From CAYNHQ01 sp964397255 (GTDB taxonomy: Bacteria > Bdellovibrionota_G > JALEGL01 > DATDPG01), in contig CAYNHQ010000002.1 of assembly GCA_964397255.1 (NCBI GenBank), forward strand, positions 372,001-436,000: a DNA stretch of 64,000 bases, read 5' to 3'. The notes beneath the pieces are model-generated. The model made no database searches and was not told the origin of the DNA. It saw only the letters and a program-made list of their open reading frames with translations. The translations under genes and the position numbers were made by a program. How positions within the stretch are numbered: the stretch's first letter is position 1; each line of letters begins with the position of its first letter. Positions 48,581 to 57,552 of this stretch are shown here, piece by piece.

Positions 48581-50869
48581 CTAAGCGGCGGGGGCTTCGG
48601 CGATAACTTCACGGAAGCCGCATTCTTTGTTCGGACATTGCCGAATTTGGCCATCTTTCTTCGTATATTTTTCTACGATGTAGGGATTTTTGCATTGCGG
48701 GCAGGGAGTAGCCACCGGTTTATCCCAACTGGCATGTTTGCATTTGGGATATTTCGAGCAGCCATAAAACGGTCGACCGCGCTTACTCCGTCGTTCGAGA
48801 AGTTTTCCCCCGCATCCCGGTTCGGGGCAGGGGACTCCCGTCGAAAGGGAACGGGTGGTTTTGCAATCTGGATATTTGCTGCAGGCCAGAAATTTTCCAA
48901 ATCGGCCGTTTTTGACCAGCATCGGCGAGCCGCACTTGTCGCATACTTCGTCGGTCGTAGGTTGTTTCTGAATTTCGATCGTGCCGTCATCCGCTTTTTT
49001 GAACTCTTTCGTGTTTCGACATTCGGGATAGCCCGAGCAGGCCAGAAAATGCCCGTGCCTCCCCCACTTGATGACCATGGGCTTTCCGCACTTTTCACAT
49101 TTGAGATCGGTCGGCTGTTCCTCGCGCTTCACATCCCGCATTTCCTTTTTCGCCTTTTTGAGCGATTCGGAAAACGGGGCGTAAAATTTTTGAAGAACGG
49201 CTTGCCAATCTTCGGTTCCCTCTTCCACTTGATCGAGTTGCGATTCCATTTGGGCCGTAAAGTCGACATCCAACACGGCGGGAAAATGCTTTACGAGCAA
49301 ATCACACACCAGCATTCCAAGATCGGTGGGAATGAAATGACCCTGTTGCTTTTCCGAATAATCCCGATTTTGGATCGTCGAAATAATGGAGGCATACGTT
49401 GATGGCCGGCCGATTCCCCTCTCTTCCAATTCTTTGACGAGTGCCGCTTCGGTGAAGCGTGGGGGCGGTTTGGTAAAATGCTGGGCCGGCGTGACCTCTT
49501 CCAACTTCAATTTCTCTCCCACTGTGACTTCCGGTAGTTGATCCGGCTTATCTTCGTCGGATTCCGTTGCCGACTCATCCCGATCCTCGATGTATGTCTT
49601 CATGAATCCTTCAAACGTCATGATGGATCCCGTCGCGCGGAGGCCATAGGGACCTGAAGCTACATCGATGGTTGTTTGATCAAAAAGAGCATCCTTCATT
49701 TGGCAGGCGATGTAACGATCCCAAATCAGTCGGTAGAGTCGCTGCTGGTCTTTCTTCAAATATTTTGAGACTCGATCTGGAGGCCAAAGGGTCATGGTCG
49801 GTCGAATCGCCTCGTGGGCATCCTGCGCTTTTTGACTCACGCGATAACTTCTCGGCTTTTCCTCCAAAAATTTCTCGCCATATTTTTCTGTGATGTATGC
49901 ACGCGCATTTTCAACCGCCTCGTTTGAAAGACGGGTCGAATCAGTACGCATATACGTAATTAGACCCACCGCACCCTCTTCCCCCAATTCGATTCCTTCA
50001 TAGAGTTGCTGGGCGAGCATCATGGTTTTCTTCGCCGTAAAACCGAGTTTGCGAGCACCTTCTTGTTGCAGCGTGCTTGTCGTAAAGGGAGCCGGAGGCG
50101 TTCTCTTACGCTGCTTCCGTTGAACATCGGTGACCGTAAAATCGTTCGACCGAAGCGCTTTTTCAATCGTTTTCGCTTCTTCCTCGGTCGGAACTTCAAT
50201 CCTTTCCCTGTTTTTCGTGATGAGCCGGAGAGTGAAGGGCGGGGGATTTTTGCCATGGACCAAAGCCTCTATCGACCAATATTCCTTGGGCACAAAGGCC
50301 CGGATTTCACGTTCGCGATCGACAATAATCCGAAGCGCAACCGATTGAACGCGGCCGGCACTTAGACCCCGACGGACTTTCTCCCAGAGCACGGGGCTGA
50401 TTTGGTAGCCTACAATTCGGTCCAAGATGCGCCTTGCCTGTTGCGATTCATACCGGGGACGATTGAGTTCTTTCGGATCGGCTAGCGCGGATTCCACGCC
50501 TTTTTTCGTAATTTCTTCGATTAACACCCGATAAATTTTTGCGTCGATCTTGGGCTTGGTCCGTTTGGATGACAATTCGCCCGCGATGTGCCAGGCAATC
50601 GCCTCCCCCTCGCGATCTGGATCGGGAGCGAGATAGATCGTACTTACTTTCTTGGCGGCATCCCGAATGTCGGTGACCACTTTCTGCTTGCCCTTGATGA
50701 TTTCGTACACCGGTTTGAATTTGTTCTTCTCGATCTCGACGCCGAGTTTACTCTTCGGAAGATCAATGATGTGCCCCACGGAAGCCTTCACAATAAAGTT
50801 CCGACCGAGATATTTTCCCAGTGTTTTTACTTTCGTGGGTGACTCCACCACTACCAGCGACTTCGACAT
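48581..50869 (-). CDS. topA: DNA topoisomerase I
   Basis: 762 residues. N-terminal Toprim domain (SLVVVESPTKVKTLGKYLG ... APDPDREGEAIAWHI), the catalytic Tyr in LITYMRTDSTRLSNEA, and at the C-terminus four zinc ribbons (CEKCGKPM...CSGYPEC; CDKCGSPM...CSKYPDC; CPEPGCGGKL...CSKYPKC; CPQCKNPY...CPNKEC). It relaxes negative supercoils. It starts 14 bp after dprA. Confidence 0.96.
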   Translation of the reverse strand: MSKSLVVVESPTKVKTLGKYLGRNFIVKASVGHIIDLPKSKLGVEIEKNKFKPVYEIIKGKQKVVTDIRDAAKKVSTIYLAPDPDREGEAIAWHIAGELSSKRTKPKIDAKIYRVLIEEITKKGVESALADPKELNRPRYESQQARRILDRIVGYQISPVLWEKVRRGLSAGRVQSVALRIIVDREREIRAFVPKEYWSIEALVHGKNPPPFTLRLITKNRERIEVPTEEEAKTIEKALRSNDFTVTDVQRKQRKRTPPAPFTTSTLQQEGARKLGFTAKKTMMLAQQLYEGIELGEEGAVGLITYMRTDSTRLSNEAVENARAYITEKYGEKFLEEKPRSYRVSQKAQDAHEAIRPTMTLWPPDRVSKYLKKDQQRLYRLIWDRYIACQMKDALFDQTTIDVASGPYGLRATGSIMTFEGFMKTYIEDRDESATESDEDKPDQLPEVTVGEKLKLEEVTPAQHFTKPPPRFTEAALVKELEERGIGRPSTYASIISTIQNRDYSEKQQGHFIPTDLGMLVCDLLVKHFPAVLDVDFTAQMESQLDQVEEGTEDWQAVLQKFYAPFSESLKKAKKEMRDVKREEQPTDLKCEKCGKPMVIKWGRHGHFLACSGYPECRNTKEFKKADDGTIEIQKQPTTDEVCDKCGSPMLVKNGRFGKFLACSKYPDCKTTRSLSTGVPCPEPGCGGKLLERRSKRGRPFYGCSKYPKCKHASWDKPVATPCPQCKNPYIVEKYTKKDGQIRQCPNKECGFREVIAEAPAA

Positions 50870-50883
50870 AACTCTCCTTGACC

Positions 50884-52011
50884 TTAGACCCGCAAATACC
50901 TTGCGTCAGATTGTTTTGAAATAACTCCACTCATTTCCAATTCCATCAACCACATCAGCACATTCGAAATGGGCGCCTCTCCCCTTCGAACCAACTCATC
51001 CACGGTCGCAGGCAAGTCATACGAGAGATGCTCGAGCATTTTTTGGGCCCCTGTGGAAAGCGTCGAGGGTACCGAGCGAGGCTCGATACGCGGTCTCGCT
51101 TCGATTCCATACCCCGGAATAAATGTTTGTAAAATATCGGCGCTGGATGAGACGAGTTTGGCGCCATCCGAGATGAGTCGATTCGGCCAAAACGAGAGCG
51201 GCGAATCAATCGGCCCCGGCACCGCGAACACTTCGCGTGATTGTTCCACGGCATGCCGAGCTGTAATCCGCGCACCACTTCGCTCTCCTGCTTCGACCAC
51301 GAGAACGCCTCGTGACAGCCCGGTGATAATCCGATTCCGTCGTGGAAAATGTTCGGTTCGCGCCGGTTCGCCGCACACGAATTCAGACACCACGGCACCA
51401 TTCGCCTCAATTTGAGACTTCAAGTGTGAATGTTCGGGCGGATAAATTTGATCGATGCCGCATCCAAGCACGGCGATCGTTGGAACCTTCGCTTTCACCG
51501 CTGCCTCGTGCGCAATGGCATCAATTCCAAGTGCAAGGCCGCTGACCAAAATCACTCCCTCGCGCACCAAATCCTCGGCTAACATCCGGGCGATTCTTGC
51601 TCCGTAAGGAGATGGACGACGCGGACCCACAAATCCGAGATGAAGCGAATCAGCTGAGGGGAGATTTCCTTTTCCAAAAAGAGCCAGCGGAGGATCGGGA
51701 ATTTCCGCCAACCATCGCGGATATTCGAGGGACCCGTACGCGAGTATCCACCCCTTTTCTTTTTTCACTTTTTCAAACTCTTTTTCGGCTCGGGAAAAAT
51801 CGGAAAAAGAACGCACCCGCTTGGCTCGAACAACTTCCTCGGAAGAATTTTCCTCTTCCCGAGCAGCGCGATACACACCGCTTGCCGACCCAAAAAAGTC
51901 GATCAGCGCCTTGCGCTCCGAATAGGGAACCTTCCGGGCGAGAGAAATCGCTATGGCTGCGGCGACATCGGACACGCATCTGATGTAAGGGGCGAAAAGC
52001 GCCCTCGTCAA
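50884..52011 (-). CDS. dprA: DNA-processing protein DprA
   Basis: 375 residues. The Rossmann-like DprA core spans ~115-300 (GFVGPRRPSPYGARIARMLAEDL, LVSGLALGIDAIAHEAA, VLGCGIDQIYPPEH, FPRRNRIITGLSRGVLVVEAG, FAVPGPIDSPLS) with an N-terminal SAM-like part and a C-terminal winged helix (~315-375). It loads RecA on incoming single-stranded DNA during transformation. The dprA-topA-trmFO order is characteristic. Confidence 0.94.
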   Translation of the reverse strand: MTRALFAPYIRCVSDVAAAIAISLARKVPYSERKALIDFFGSASGVYRAAREEENSSEEVVRAKRVRSFSDFSRAEKEFEKVKKEKGWILAYGSLEYPRWLAEIPDPPLALFGKGNLPSADSLHLGFVGPRRPSPYGARIARMLAEDLVREGVILVSGLALGIDAIAHEAAVKAKVPTIAVLGCGIDQIYPPEHSHLKSQIEANGAVVSEFVCGEPARTEHFPRRNRIITGLSRGVLVVEAGERSGARITARHAVEQSREVFAVPGPIDSPLSFWPNRLISDGAKLVSSSADILQTFIPGYGIEARPRIEPRSVPSTLSTGAQKMLEHLSYDLPATVDELVRRGEAPISNVLMWLMELEMSGVISKQSDARYLRV

Positions 52012-52048
52012 GTTAAATTTTTTAAGACCGCGATTCCAAACAGAAAAT

Positions 52049-53338
52049 TTAGTTGGGTTTGCTTGTAATGATGTCCCCCACGCTGAGCGAATCTTTGAGA
52101 TCTGTTACATATGCCGTTGACGAATGATCTCTCGTTTGCACCACGATCAACCTTCCGACAACGACACGAGGTAACCGGTTGTCATCGCCGCCCAAACCGT
52201 CTCCGCGGCGAACCGCCACGAGTTTCAATCCATCGTCGACTCCCTGTTTTTTTCCCAAATTGAGATACACGTAGTCGTTATTGCTGATGAGAAATTTCAG
52301 ATCTTCCGACTCGACGATTTGCCCCTCCACCTTCTTGTCGGTCTCGTGTGGATGTACGGATCGAAACGGAGAAATGTAAGGAATCAACCGATCGCCGCGC
52401 ACAACGGAGTCATCATTATCGACGATCATCCCTTCAATCGTATTCTTATGAATCTCCACGATACGAACGACGGCTTTTAGCTTTACCATCACACCCAATT
52501 TTCCGAACCAACGATTGGGGTCCTTCACTTTTTTAATTTCCTCTACCGCGTGAAATTGGTCGCCTACGTTCACTTTGGTTGGGTCTTTGAAAGCGATATA
52601 AAGGTGATCGCCTGCAATCAGATTGGCCTTCGGATCTCCCGAGTGCGTGACCGTGCCCGCATAGGCCAGATCTTTTTCCGTAATAAACGAAACATTTTTT
52701 AATTTGGCCGATAATGATTCCTGTGCGCTATAGGCGAGGAATCCAGGATTGCCCAACCCTGTAGGTGTGGGTACCGGTGTGGGTGTGGGCACCGGCATAA
52801 ATTCTTCAGCCTCGGTCACCTTAGGCGCTTCGGGAATCCCTTTGGCCGGCGCGGCCCCTCCCCCCACAATATCGAGCTTGGGGGGAGCTGATTCCGAACC
52901 GAGAAAAAAACGAATTTTGTTTCCCGGATAAATCAGGTGAGGATTTTCAATATATTGGTTAAGCGACCAGAGTTTCGGCCAGTACCAAGGGTTTCCCATG
53001 AATTTATCGCAGAGATCCCAAAGCGTGTCGCCCGGCTGGATCGTATATTCCTCGGGTACCTTGCCGGCGGGAACTGCCGCGGAGGCTTCGGGAGGCGCCG
53101 CCTCTGTGGAGGGAGCGGCCGTTACAGGTTCTTCGGGAGGATTGTTTTCGGGATCCGTAAACGTGGCCGGAGCATTGGGGTCGATTTTCGTTTCAGGCGA
53201 GGGGGTCACTTGCTCTACACCGGCGGGAGCTTCTTCAACGGCGGGTGGAGCTTCTGGGGGAGTCGCTGTCGTATCCTGCGCGAAGAGCGTCGGCATCCAT
53301 CCGACGACCAACGTCAAAAATAAAATTCCCGTTCGCAT
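52049..53338 (-). CDS. Secreted LysM domain protein
   Basis: 429 residues. Signal peptide (GILFLTLVVGWMPTLFAQ), an Ala/Pro/Glu-rich linker, a LysM domain (residues ~95-150: EYTIQPGDTLWDLCDKFMGNPWYWPKLWSLNQYIENPHLIYPGNKI) that binds peptidoglycan, a Pro/Thr hinge (PVPTPTPVPTPTG), then a ~240-residue C-terminal domain with repeated YIAFKDPTKVNVGDQF / FLISNNDYVYLNLGKKQGV beta units. It directly follows the CpoB-like gene, so a cell-wall role is likely. Confidence 0.87.
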   Translation of the reverse strand: MRTGILFLTLVVGWMPTLFAQDTTATPPEAPPAVEEAPAGVEQVTPSPETKIDPNAPATFTDPENNPPEEPVTAAPSTEAAPPEASAAVPAGKVPEEYTIQPGDTLWDLCDKFMGNPWYWPKLWSLNQYIENPHLIYPGNKIRFFLGSESAPPKLDIVGGGAAPAKGIPEAPKVTEAEEFMPVPTPTPVPTPTGLGNPGFLAYSAQESLSAKLKNVSFITEKDLAYAGTVTHSGDPKANLIAGDHLYIAFKDPTKVNVGDQFHAVEEIKKVKDPNRWFGKLGVMVKLKAVVRIVEIHKNTIEGMIVDNDDSVVRGDRLIPYISPFRSVHPHETDKKVEGQIVESEDLKFLISNNDYVYLNLGKKQGVDDGLKLVAVRRGDGLGGDDNRLPRVVVGRLIVVQTRDHSSTAYVTDLKDSLSVGDIITSKPN

Positions 53339-54184
53339 TTACATCCTCCCTTGCGGTTGATTTTTCGAAAGTTCCGCCATGAGCGTCCGTGCTTTCACCG
53401 CCGCATCGCTTTGTGGATACGTCGTTACAATCTTTTGAAAGGCCAGGCGGGCCGGTTCGTTTTGTGACAATCGCAAATAACAGGCTCCGGCGCGCAATAA
53501 CGCATCGGGTACCTTGTTGCCCGAGGGATACTCTCGCCCGACTCGCTCAAAATGCTCCAGCGCCTTGGAAAAATCCCCTAGCCGAAAATAACTCTCTCCC
53601 ATCCAAAAGAGCGCATTGTCCGAGTACTCATGCTTGGGAAATTGGGCCAAAAAACTTTCCATCATGGAGATGGTGTCTTTGTAATTTTGTGCCTGAAACT
53701 GAGCAAATGCCGCGTTGTAAAGTTTCGAAGCGTCTGGATTTTCCTTCCGCTCCTGTACGGTTTTAGGAAGTTCAGGCTGGGATCCTCGATCAAGGCGTGT
53801 CAGATCTTCATTGGTCAATTTAATGGGAGGAAGTTTTCGATCTCGTGGATCGTTTGTAATGAGAAAAGGTTCATCTCCGGCCTGTGAGTCACCTACCCAT
53901 TCTTCATTTCGAACCTGGCGGGGTTTGCGTTTCGAGTCTACAGGCACCGGAGCGGGCGCAGCAGCTCTCCGTTCTTGAGCCAACTGCAGCGTTTCGACAC
54001 GGTCTTGCAAGACCGCATGGGAGCTTGAGAGTTCATCGACTTTTTTGAGAAGCTCCGTTTGTTTGGTCAACAAAATCTCGTTGTTTTTTTCGAGGTGCTC
54101 CAGCCGGGCCTGCATAGTCTTCGACGGGCCGCACGCCGTGAGGCCTACGAAAAAAAGAACCCAGCCATATTGGAGCTTGGACAC
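53339..54184 (-). CDS. CpoB/YbgF-like tetratricopeptide lipoprotein
   Basis: About 281 residues from GTG 54184, which places a signal peptide with lipobox GLTAC near residue 16. A frame to 54349 has no better start. A coiled coil follows (~25-70: LEHLEKNNEILLTKQTELLKKVDELSS), then a C-terminal TPR domain (NAAFAQFQAQNYKDTISMMESFLAQFPKHEYSDNALFWMGESYFRLGDF). This is the Tol-Pal coordinator layout. The LysM gene begins at the next base. The Tol-Pal genes themselves are not in the window. Confidence 0.85.
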   Translation of the reverse strand: MSKLQYGWVLFFVGLTACGPSKTMQARLEHLEKNNEILLTKQTELLKKVDELSSSHAVLQDRVETLQLAQERRAAAPAPVPVDSKRKPRQVRNEEWVGDSQAGDEPFLITNDPRDRKLPPIKLTNEDLTRLDRGSQPELPKTVQERKENPDASKLYNAAFAQFQAQNYKDTISMMESFLAQFPKHEYSDNALFWMGESYFRLGDFSKALEHFERVGREYPSGNKVPDALLRAGACYLRLSQNEPARLAFQKIVTTYPQSDAAVKARTLMAELSKNQPQGRM

Positions 54185-54240
54185 AGTAAAATTAGATATA
54201 ATTTGTGTATAATTAGTATAGGGCGCGAGAGTGAAAAAGG

Positions 54241-55017
54241 TCAAGCGGTCCAACCAATTACGCCAACCATCCTCCCGGAATGCTTTCCATCCCTTCGAAA
54301 CGAGAAAAAACGCGTCGCATCGGAAACCGTACACAGGCCCGATTTCCAAATTTGGGCGTCGGCAATTCCAATTGACCGAGCCAAACGCACATTGATTTTG
54401 ACAAGATCCAGATGTGGTTTTGCCTTTGATTCATCTATTTCACCTTCTTCCAAACCGATTTTCGAACGAAAGAGATCAGCGACCCCGCTTCCCACCTCAA
54501 ACTTTTCCTTTGAAATGGCCGGACCAAGAGCCAAGAAGAGCTTGGCCGGGTTGCTCGAATATGCGTCCTTCATCGCCCGAATGGCCGCGAGCAAGACACC
54601 TGCCAATGTGCCTCTCCATCCGGCATGCACGGCTCCGACAGCATGGTGCTCTACATCCGCAATTAATATAGGCAGGCAGTCCGCGACTCGAACCGTGAGA
54701 AAGGCGTTGGACAGTTGAGTGATCAGAGCATCTCCCGTCTGAGCTGTGACATCTTCCAACTCTTCCTCTTTATCAATCCGTACCACATGAGTTTCATGGA
54801 CCTGGCGAACGCCCGCGAGTCGCTCCCCGCTGGTTCCCAAACTGACAGCCAGTCGCTCGTAGTTCCGCTCCACCACGTCATCATCGTCACCGGTATCCCA
54901 GCCGAGGTTAAGGGATGCGTAAGGCCCCACACTCTCTCCCCCTTCGCGGGTCGTAAAGCCATGGCGGAGATGAGGGACTCGAGAAAGATGGGGGGCGGTA
55001 ATGAGGGGGAGCGACAA
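54241..55017 (-). CDS. pgeF: Peptidoglycan editing factor PgeF / polyphenol oxidase (YfiH family)
   Basis: 258 residues. Zinc ligands and active site as in the family: LAGVRQVHETHVVRID, ADCLPILIADVEHHAVGAVHAGWRGTLAGVL, and C-terminal GLCTVSDATRFFSFRRDGKHSGRM. The protein removes misincorporated serine from peptidoglycan precursors (PgeF), though older annotations call it laccase or purine nucleosidase. It follows the small gene at 55025 by 7 bp and precedes cpoB-like, consistent with an envelope role. Confidence 0.93.
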   Translation of the reverse strand: MSLPLITAPHLSRVPHLRHGFTTREGGESVGPYASLNLGWDTGDDDDVVERNYERLAVSLGTSGERLAGVRQVHETHVVRIDKEEELEDVTAQTGDALITQLSNAFLTVRVADCLPILIADVEHHAVGAVHAGWRGTLAGVLLAAIRAMKDAYSSNPAKLFLALGPAISKEKFEVGSGVADLFRSKIGLEEGEIDESKAKPHLDLVKINVRLARSIGIADAQIWKSGLCTVSDATRFFSFRRDGKHSGRMVGVIGWTA

Positions 55018-55024
55018 GGGTCGT

Positions 55025-55291
55025 TCACCAGATCTTCGATTTAATATGTCCCTTGCGTTTCAAAATCACGTCAATGAGTGCGCGATCGAAGAAATTCGTC
55101 TTGGAGCGAAGGGCAGAATCCACCCTCGCGTTATAATGTTCCCTTCCTTCTTGAATCTCTTTGGCAAGCAGCTCAAAGAAATTGTCGTTTTCGATCCCTT
55201 CTTTCACTTTCGCTTCATTATATAGAGCAATGTCGGAGGCAGTCGCGCGGGCAAGTCGCTTGGCGGCTTCAGGATCGGTGATAGCGGGCAT
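55025..55291 (-). CDS. Small conserved-looking hypothetical protein
   Basis: 88 residues, all-helical and charged: DPEAAKRLARATASDIALYNEAKVKEGIENDNFFELLAKEIQEGREHYNARV. It resembles a small protein often seen near PgeF-type genes in deltaproteobacterial genomes, but I do not know its function. Gaps of 5 and 7 bp to the flanking genes argue it is real and co-transcribed. Confidence 0.72.
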   Translation of the reverse strand: MPAITDPEAAKRLARATASDIALYNEAKVKEGIENDNFFELLAKEIQEGREHYNARVDSALRSKTNFFDRALIDVILKRKGHIKSKIW

Positions 55292-55296
55292 TGGGT

Positions 55297-55905
55297 CTAG
55301 GGCTCCAGCTCAACATTCCAGTACGAGAAGTCAACCACATTGAGGAACGGAAGCCAATCCCTGTAACTGGCATGCTTCGACGATAAATTAAGGACCTGCG
55401 TCCAATGGGGCCGACCCGGCGCTTTGACTAATTTCAAGCCGGCCTGGGCGGGAGTTCTTCCACCCTTTTTGCGGTTGCAGTTGACGCAACTGCAAACAAT
55501 GTTTTCCCAAATCGTTTTTCCCCCCAGCGCTCGCGGAATGACGTGGTCGAGGTTGAGTTCGCTTTTGGCATATTTTCGGCCGCAATACTGGCAGGTGCTT
55601 CGATCGCGAGCGAAAATGTTGTATCGGCTGAATCGAATCTGCTTCTTGGGCAATCGATCGTAGGTTTGGAGCAGGACCACGCGCGGTACGCGAATCAGTC
55701 GACCCACCGTCCCGATGGATTCGTCGTGCGCCGCTACGGAAAGTGCGCACCAGCTTTCGAAATCGAAGGTCTGATATTGTCGGTCGACCACGCGCGCCAC
55801 TCCGGCGTAAACCATGCAAAAGGCGCGGCGAACCGAGGTCACTTCAATCGGTACAAACGACCGGTTGAGAACCAAAACTCGAGTTTGTGCAATCGAACCT
55901 GTCAT
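55297..55905 (-). CDS. HNH endonuclease
   Basis: 202 residues. N-terminal RVLVLNRSFVPIEVTSVRRAFCMVYAG, then the HNH core RSTCQYCGRKYAKSELNLDHVIPRALGGKTIWENIVCSCVNCNRKKGGRT, with zinc-binding CX2C pairs and DHVIPR. This is a typical chromosomal HNH protein found in many deltaproteobacteria and relatives; its cellular role is not settled. It overlaps the end of selA by 4 bp (ATGA). Confidence 0.92.
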   Translation of the reverse strand: MTGSIAQTRVLVLNRSFVPIEVTSVRRAFCMVYAGVARVVDRQYQTFDFESWCALSVAAHDESIGTVGRLIRVPRVVLLQTYDRLPKKQIRFSRYNIFARDRSTCQYCGRKYAKSELNLDHVIPRALGGKTIWENIVCSCVNCNRKKGGRTPAQAGLKLVKAPGRPHWTQVLNLSSKHASYRDWLPFLNVVDFSYWNVELEP

Positions 55906-57299
55906 AAAATCTTCTGCGCTCCTTTTTCTACCGATTCCTGCGCAGCTTGCAAAAGAATCTCGAGTTCACCGGGGAGAATCGTTCGCAGATCAAAGAGGAT
56001 GGAATCTTCACTTCGCCTTCCCACAACCGCCGGATCTCCTCCCCGAAGGCTTTTCTCCCAACGATTGAGCTGCGCGAATGGCGCTGAAATTTCAATGCCG
56101 ACCGAAGGGAAATGCTCCTGGGGAAGGCTCCCTCCTCCGGCAGAGGACTCGGTATCGACGATATTCACTTTCGCCGTTGAAAAAATTTCTTTGAAACGGG
56201 GAAGCACTTTCTTTGCCTCGTTGCGAAGTTCATCTACGCGTCGAAGAAGAAGGCGCGCCACCATGGAATATTCGGACGAATGACGGCTTGCCCGAACCAG
56301 CCGTTCCATTAGAGCCAACGTCAATTTGTCGACGCGCACGATCCGGAGCCAGGGATCGCTTCGAATCGTCTCAAGAAAGCTGGCTTTACCCAAAATGATC
56401 CCGGCCTGCGGCCCGCCCAGAAGCTTATCCCCGCTAAACGTGACGATATCGACTCCGATTTCGATAAGGCTTGAGACCGTGGGGAGATCTTTCGGCGCGC
56501 CCGCGATCGACTGCAAAACCCCTGTCCCGACATCGATCATCAATGGAAGTTGATGTTTTCGGGCAATATCAACCAATTCACGCTCTGAAACCGATTCGAC
56601 AAAACCTTCGATGCGATAGTTGCTCGGATGGACCTTAAGCAGCATCGCCGTATTCGGGCCAATGGCTTTCGTATAATCGGAAGCACGGGTTCGATTCGTC
56701 GTTCCCACTTCGCGCAGTTTCGCACCTGATACTTCCAAGATCTCCGGTATCCGAAAAGACCCGCCAATCTCCACCAGTTCCCCTCGAGAAATCACCACTT
56801 CTTTTCCTCGGGCAATCGCTCGCAGGGACAACATGACCGCAGCCGCATTGTTGTTCACGATCAATGCGTCTTCGGCGCCGGTGGCTACTCGAAGGGCATC
56901 CACACAATGAACATATCGAGAACCGCGCTCGCCCCGATTTAGATCAAATTCCAAATTGAGGTATCCGCTGCAGAGATCCAATACCTCCTTTAAAAGTTCG
57001 GGCGCAAAAGGGGCCCGTCCGAGATTGGTATGCAGCAAAACACCTGTGGCGTTAATCACTCGGCGAAGCGAAGGTTTGGAAAGCCGATCAATCTCCGCGC
57101 GCGCCTCGTTAATCCATTCGGTGGACGGAGGAATCTTTCGATTTTTTCGGACACGATCCAGAAAATTTCGAACGGCAAACGTGACGAGTCGATTTCCATC
57201 CCGATGCGCCAGCTGGGCAATGTCAGGGTCTGAAAGAAGACTCCCAACCGAGGGAATCTCCCTTCGGGGGTCAACATGGGTAACGCGTTTCGACAACAT
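55902..57299 (-). CDS. selA: L-seryl-tRNA(Sec) selenium transferase
   Basis: 465 residues, full family length. Motifs RRVINATGVLLHTNLGRAPF, NNNAAAVMLSLRAIA, the PLP-Lys in TFSGDKLLGGPQAGIILG (near residue 290) and the C-terminal LRTILPGELE. It converts Ser-tRNA(Sec) to Sec-tRNA(Sec). No selB, selC or selD was seen in the window. It is the first gene of the minus-strand run that continues to purA, so this run would start from the region 57300-57552. Confidence 0.95.
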   Translation of the reverse strand: MLSKRVTHVDPRREIPSVGSLLSDPDIAQLAHRDGNRLVTFAVRNFLDRVRKNRKIPPSTEWINEARAEIDRLSKPSLRRVINATGVLLHTNLGRAPFAPELLKEVLDLCSGYLNLEFDLNRGERGSRYVHCVDALRVATGAEDALIVNNNAAAVMLSLRAIARGKEVVISRGELVEIGGSFRIPEILEVSGAKLREVGTTNRTRASDYTKAIGPNTAMLLKVHPSNYRIEGFVESVSERELVDIARKHQLPLMIDVGTGVLQSIAGAPKDLPTVSSLIEIGVDIVTFSGDKLLGGPQAGIILGKASFLETIRSDPWLRIVRVDKLTLALMERLVRASRHSSEYSMVARLLLRRVDELRNEAKKVLPRFKEIFSTAKVNIVDTESSAGGGSLPQEHFPSVGIEISAPFAQLNRWEKSLRGGDPAVVGRRSEDSILFDLRTILPGELEILLQAAQESVEKGAQKIL

Positions 57300-57330
57300 C
57301 TCTATTGTAGTCGGGATTAAGAGAGGTTCA

Positions 57331-57449
57331 AACGTACGAGAGGGGCACTGCCCAGGGTTCAGTCCTTTCTGTGAAGGTTTACAGCTGTTTACCCACGCAG
57401 AAGAGATTGAACTCCTGACGGTGCCCCTCTCAAGCCGATCATGTACGTT
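57331..57449. repeat. Long imperfect hairpin between selA and shc
   Basis: GAGAGGGGCAC (57338-57348) pairs perfectly with GTGCCCCTCTC (57421-57431). Inside, CAGG-GTTCA-TC pairs with GATTGAACTCCTG, then CTTTCTG with CAGAAGA. Outside, AACGTAC (57331-57337) and GTACGTT (57443-57449) are inverted too. The element lies in the 253-bp divergent region between selA and shc; the rest of that region shows no gene. Confidence 0.6.
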
Positions 57450-57552
57450 AATGTAGTGCAGTATATTGTCAATAAATAATTCGTTACTTCGAAGCCCTAG
57501 TTTTATGAATTTTCTTTCAAAACTCTAATGAATTCCGATAAGTTACGGTCTC

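Noticed and set aside
57338..57431. tRNA-Sec (selC) beside selA
   Set aside because: The long hairpin has tRNA-like GTTCA motifs, but they lie on the 5' side in either orientation and there is no proper T-arm or CCA end. It folds as one extended hairpin.
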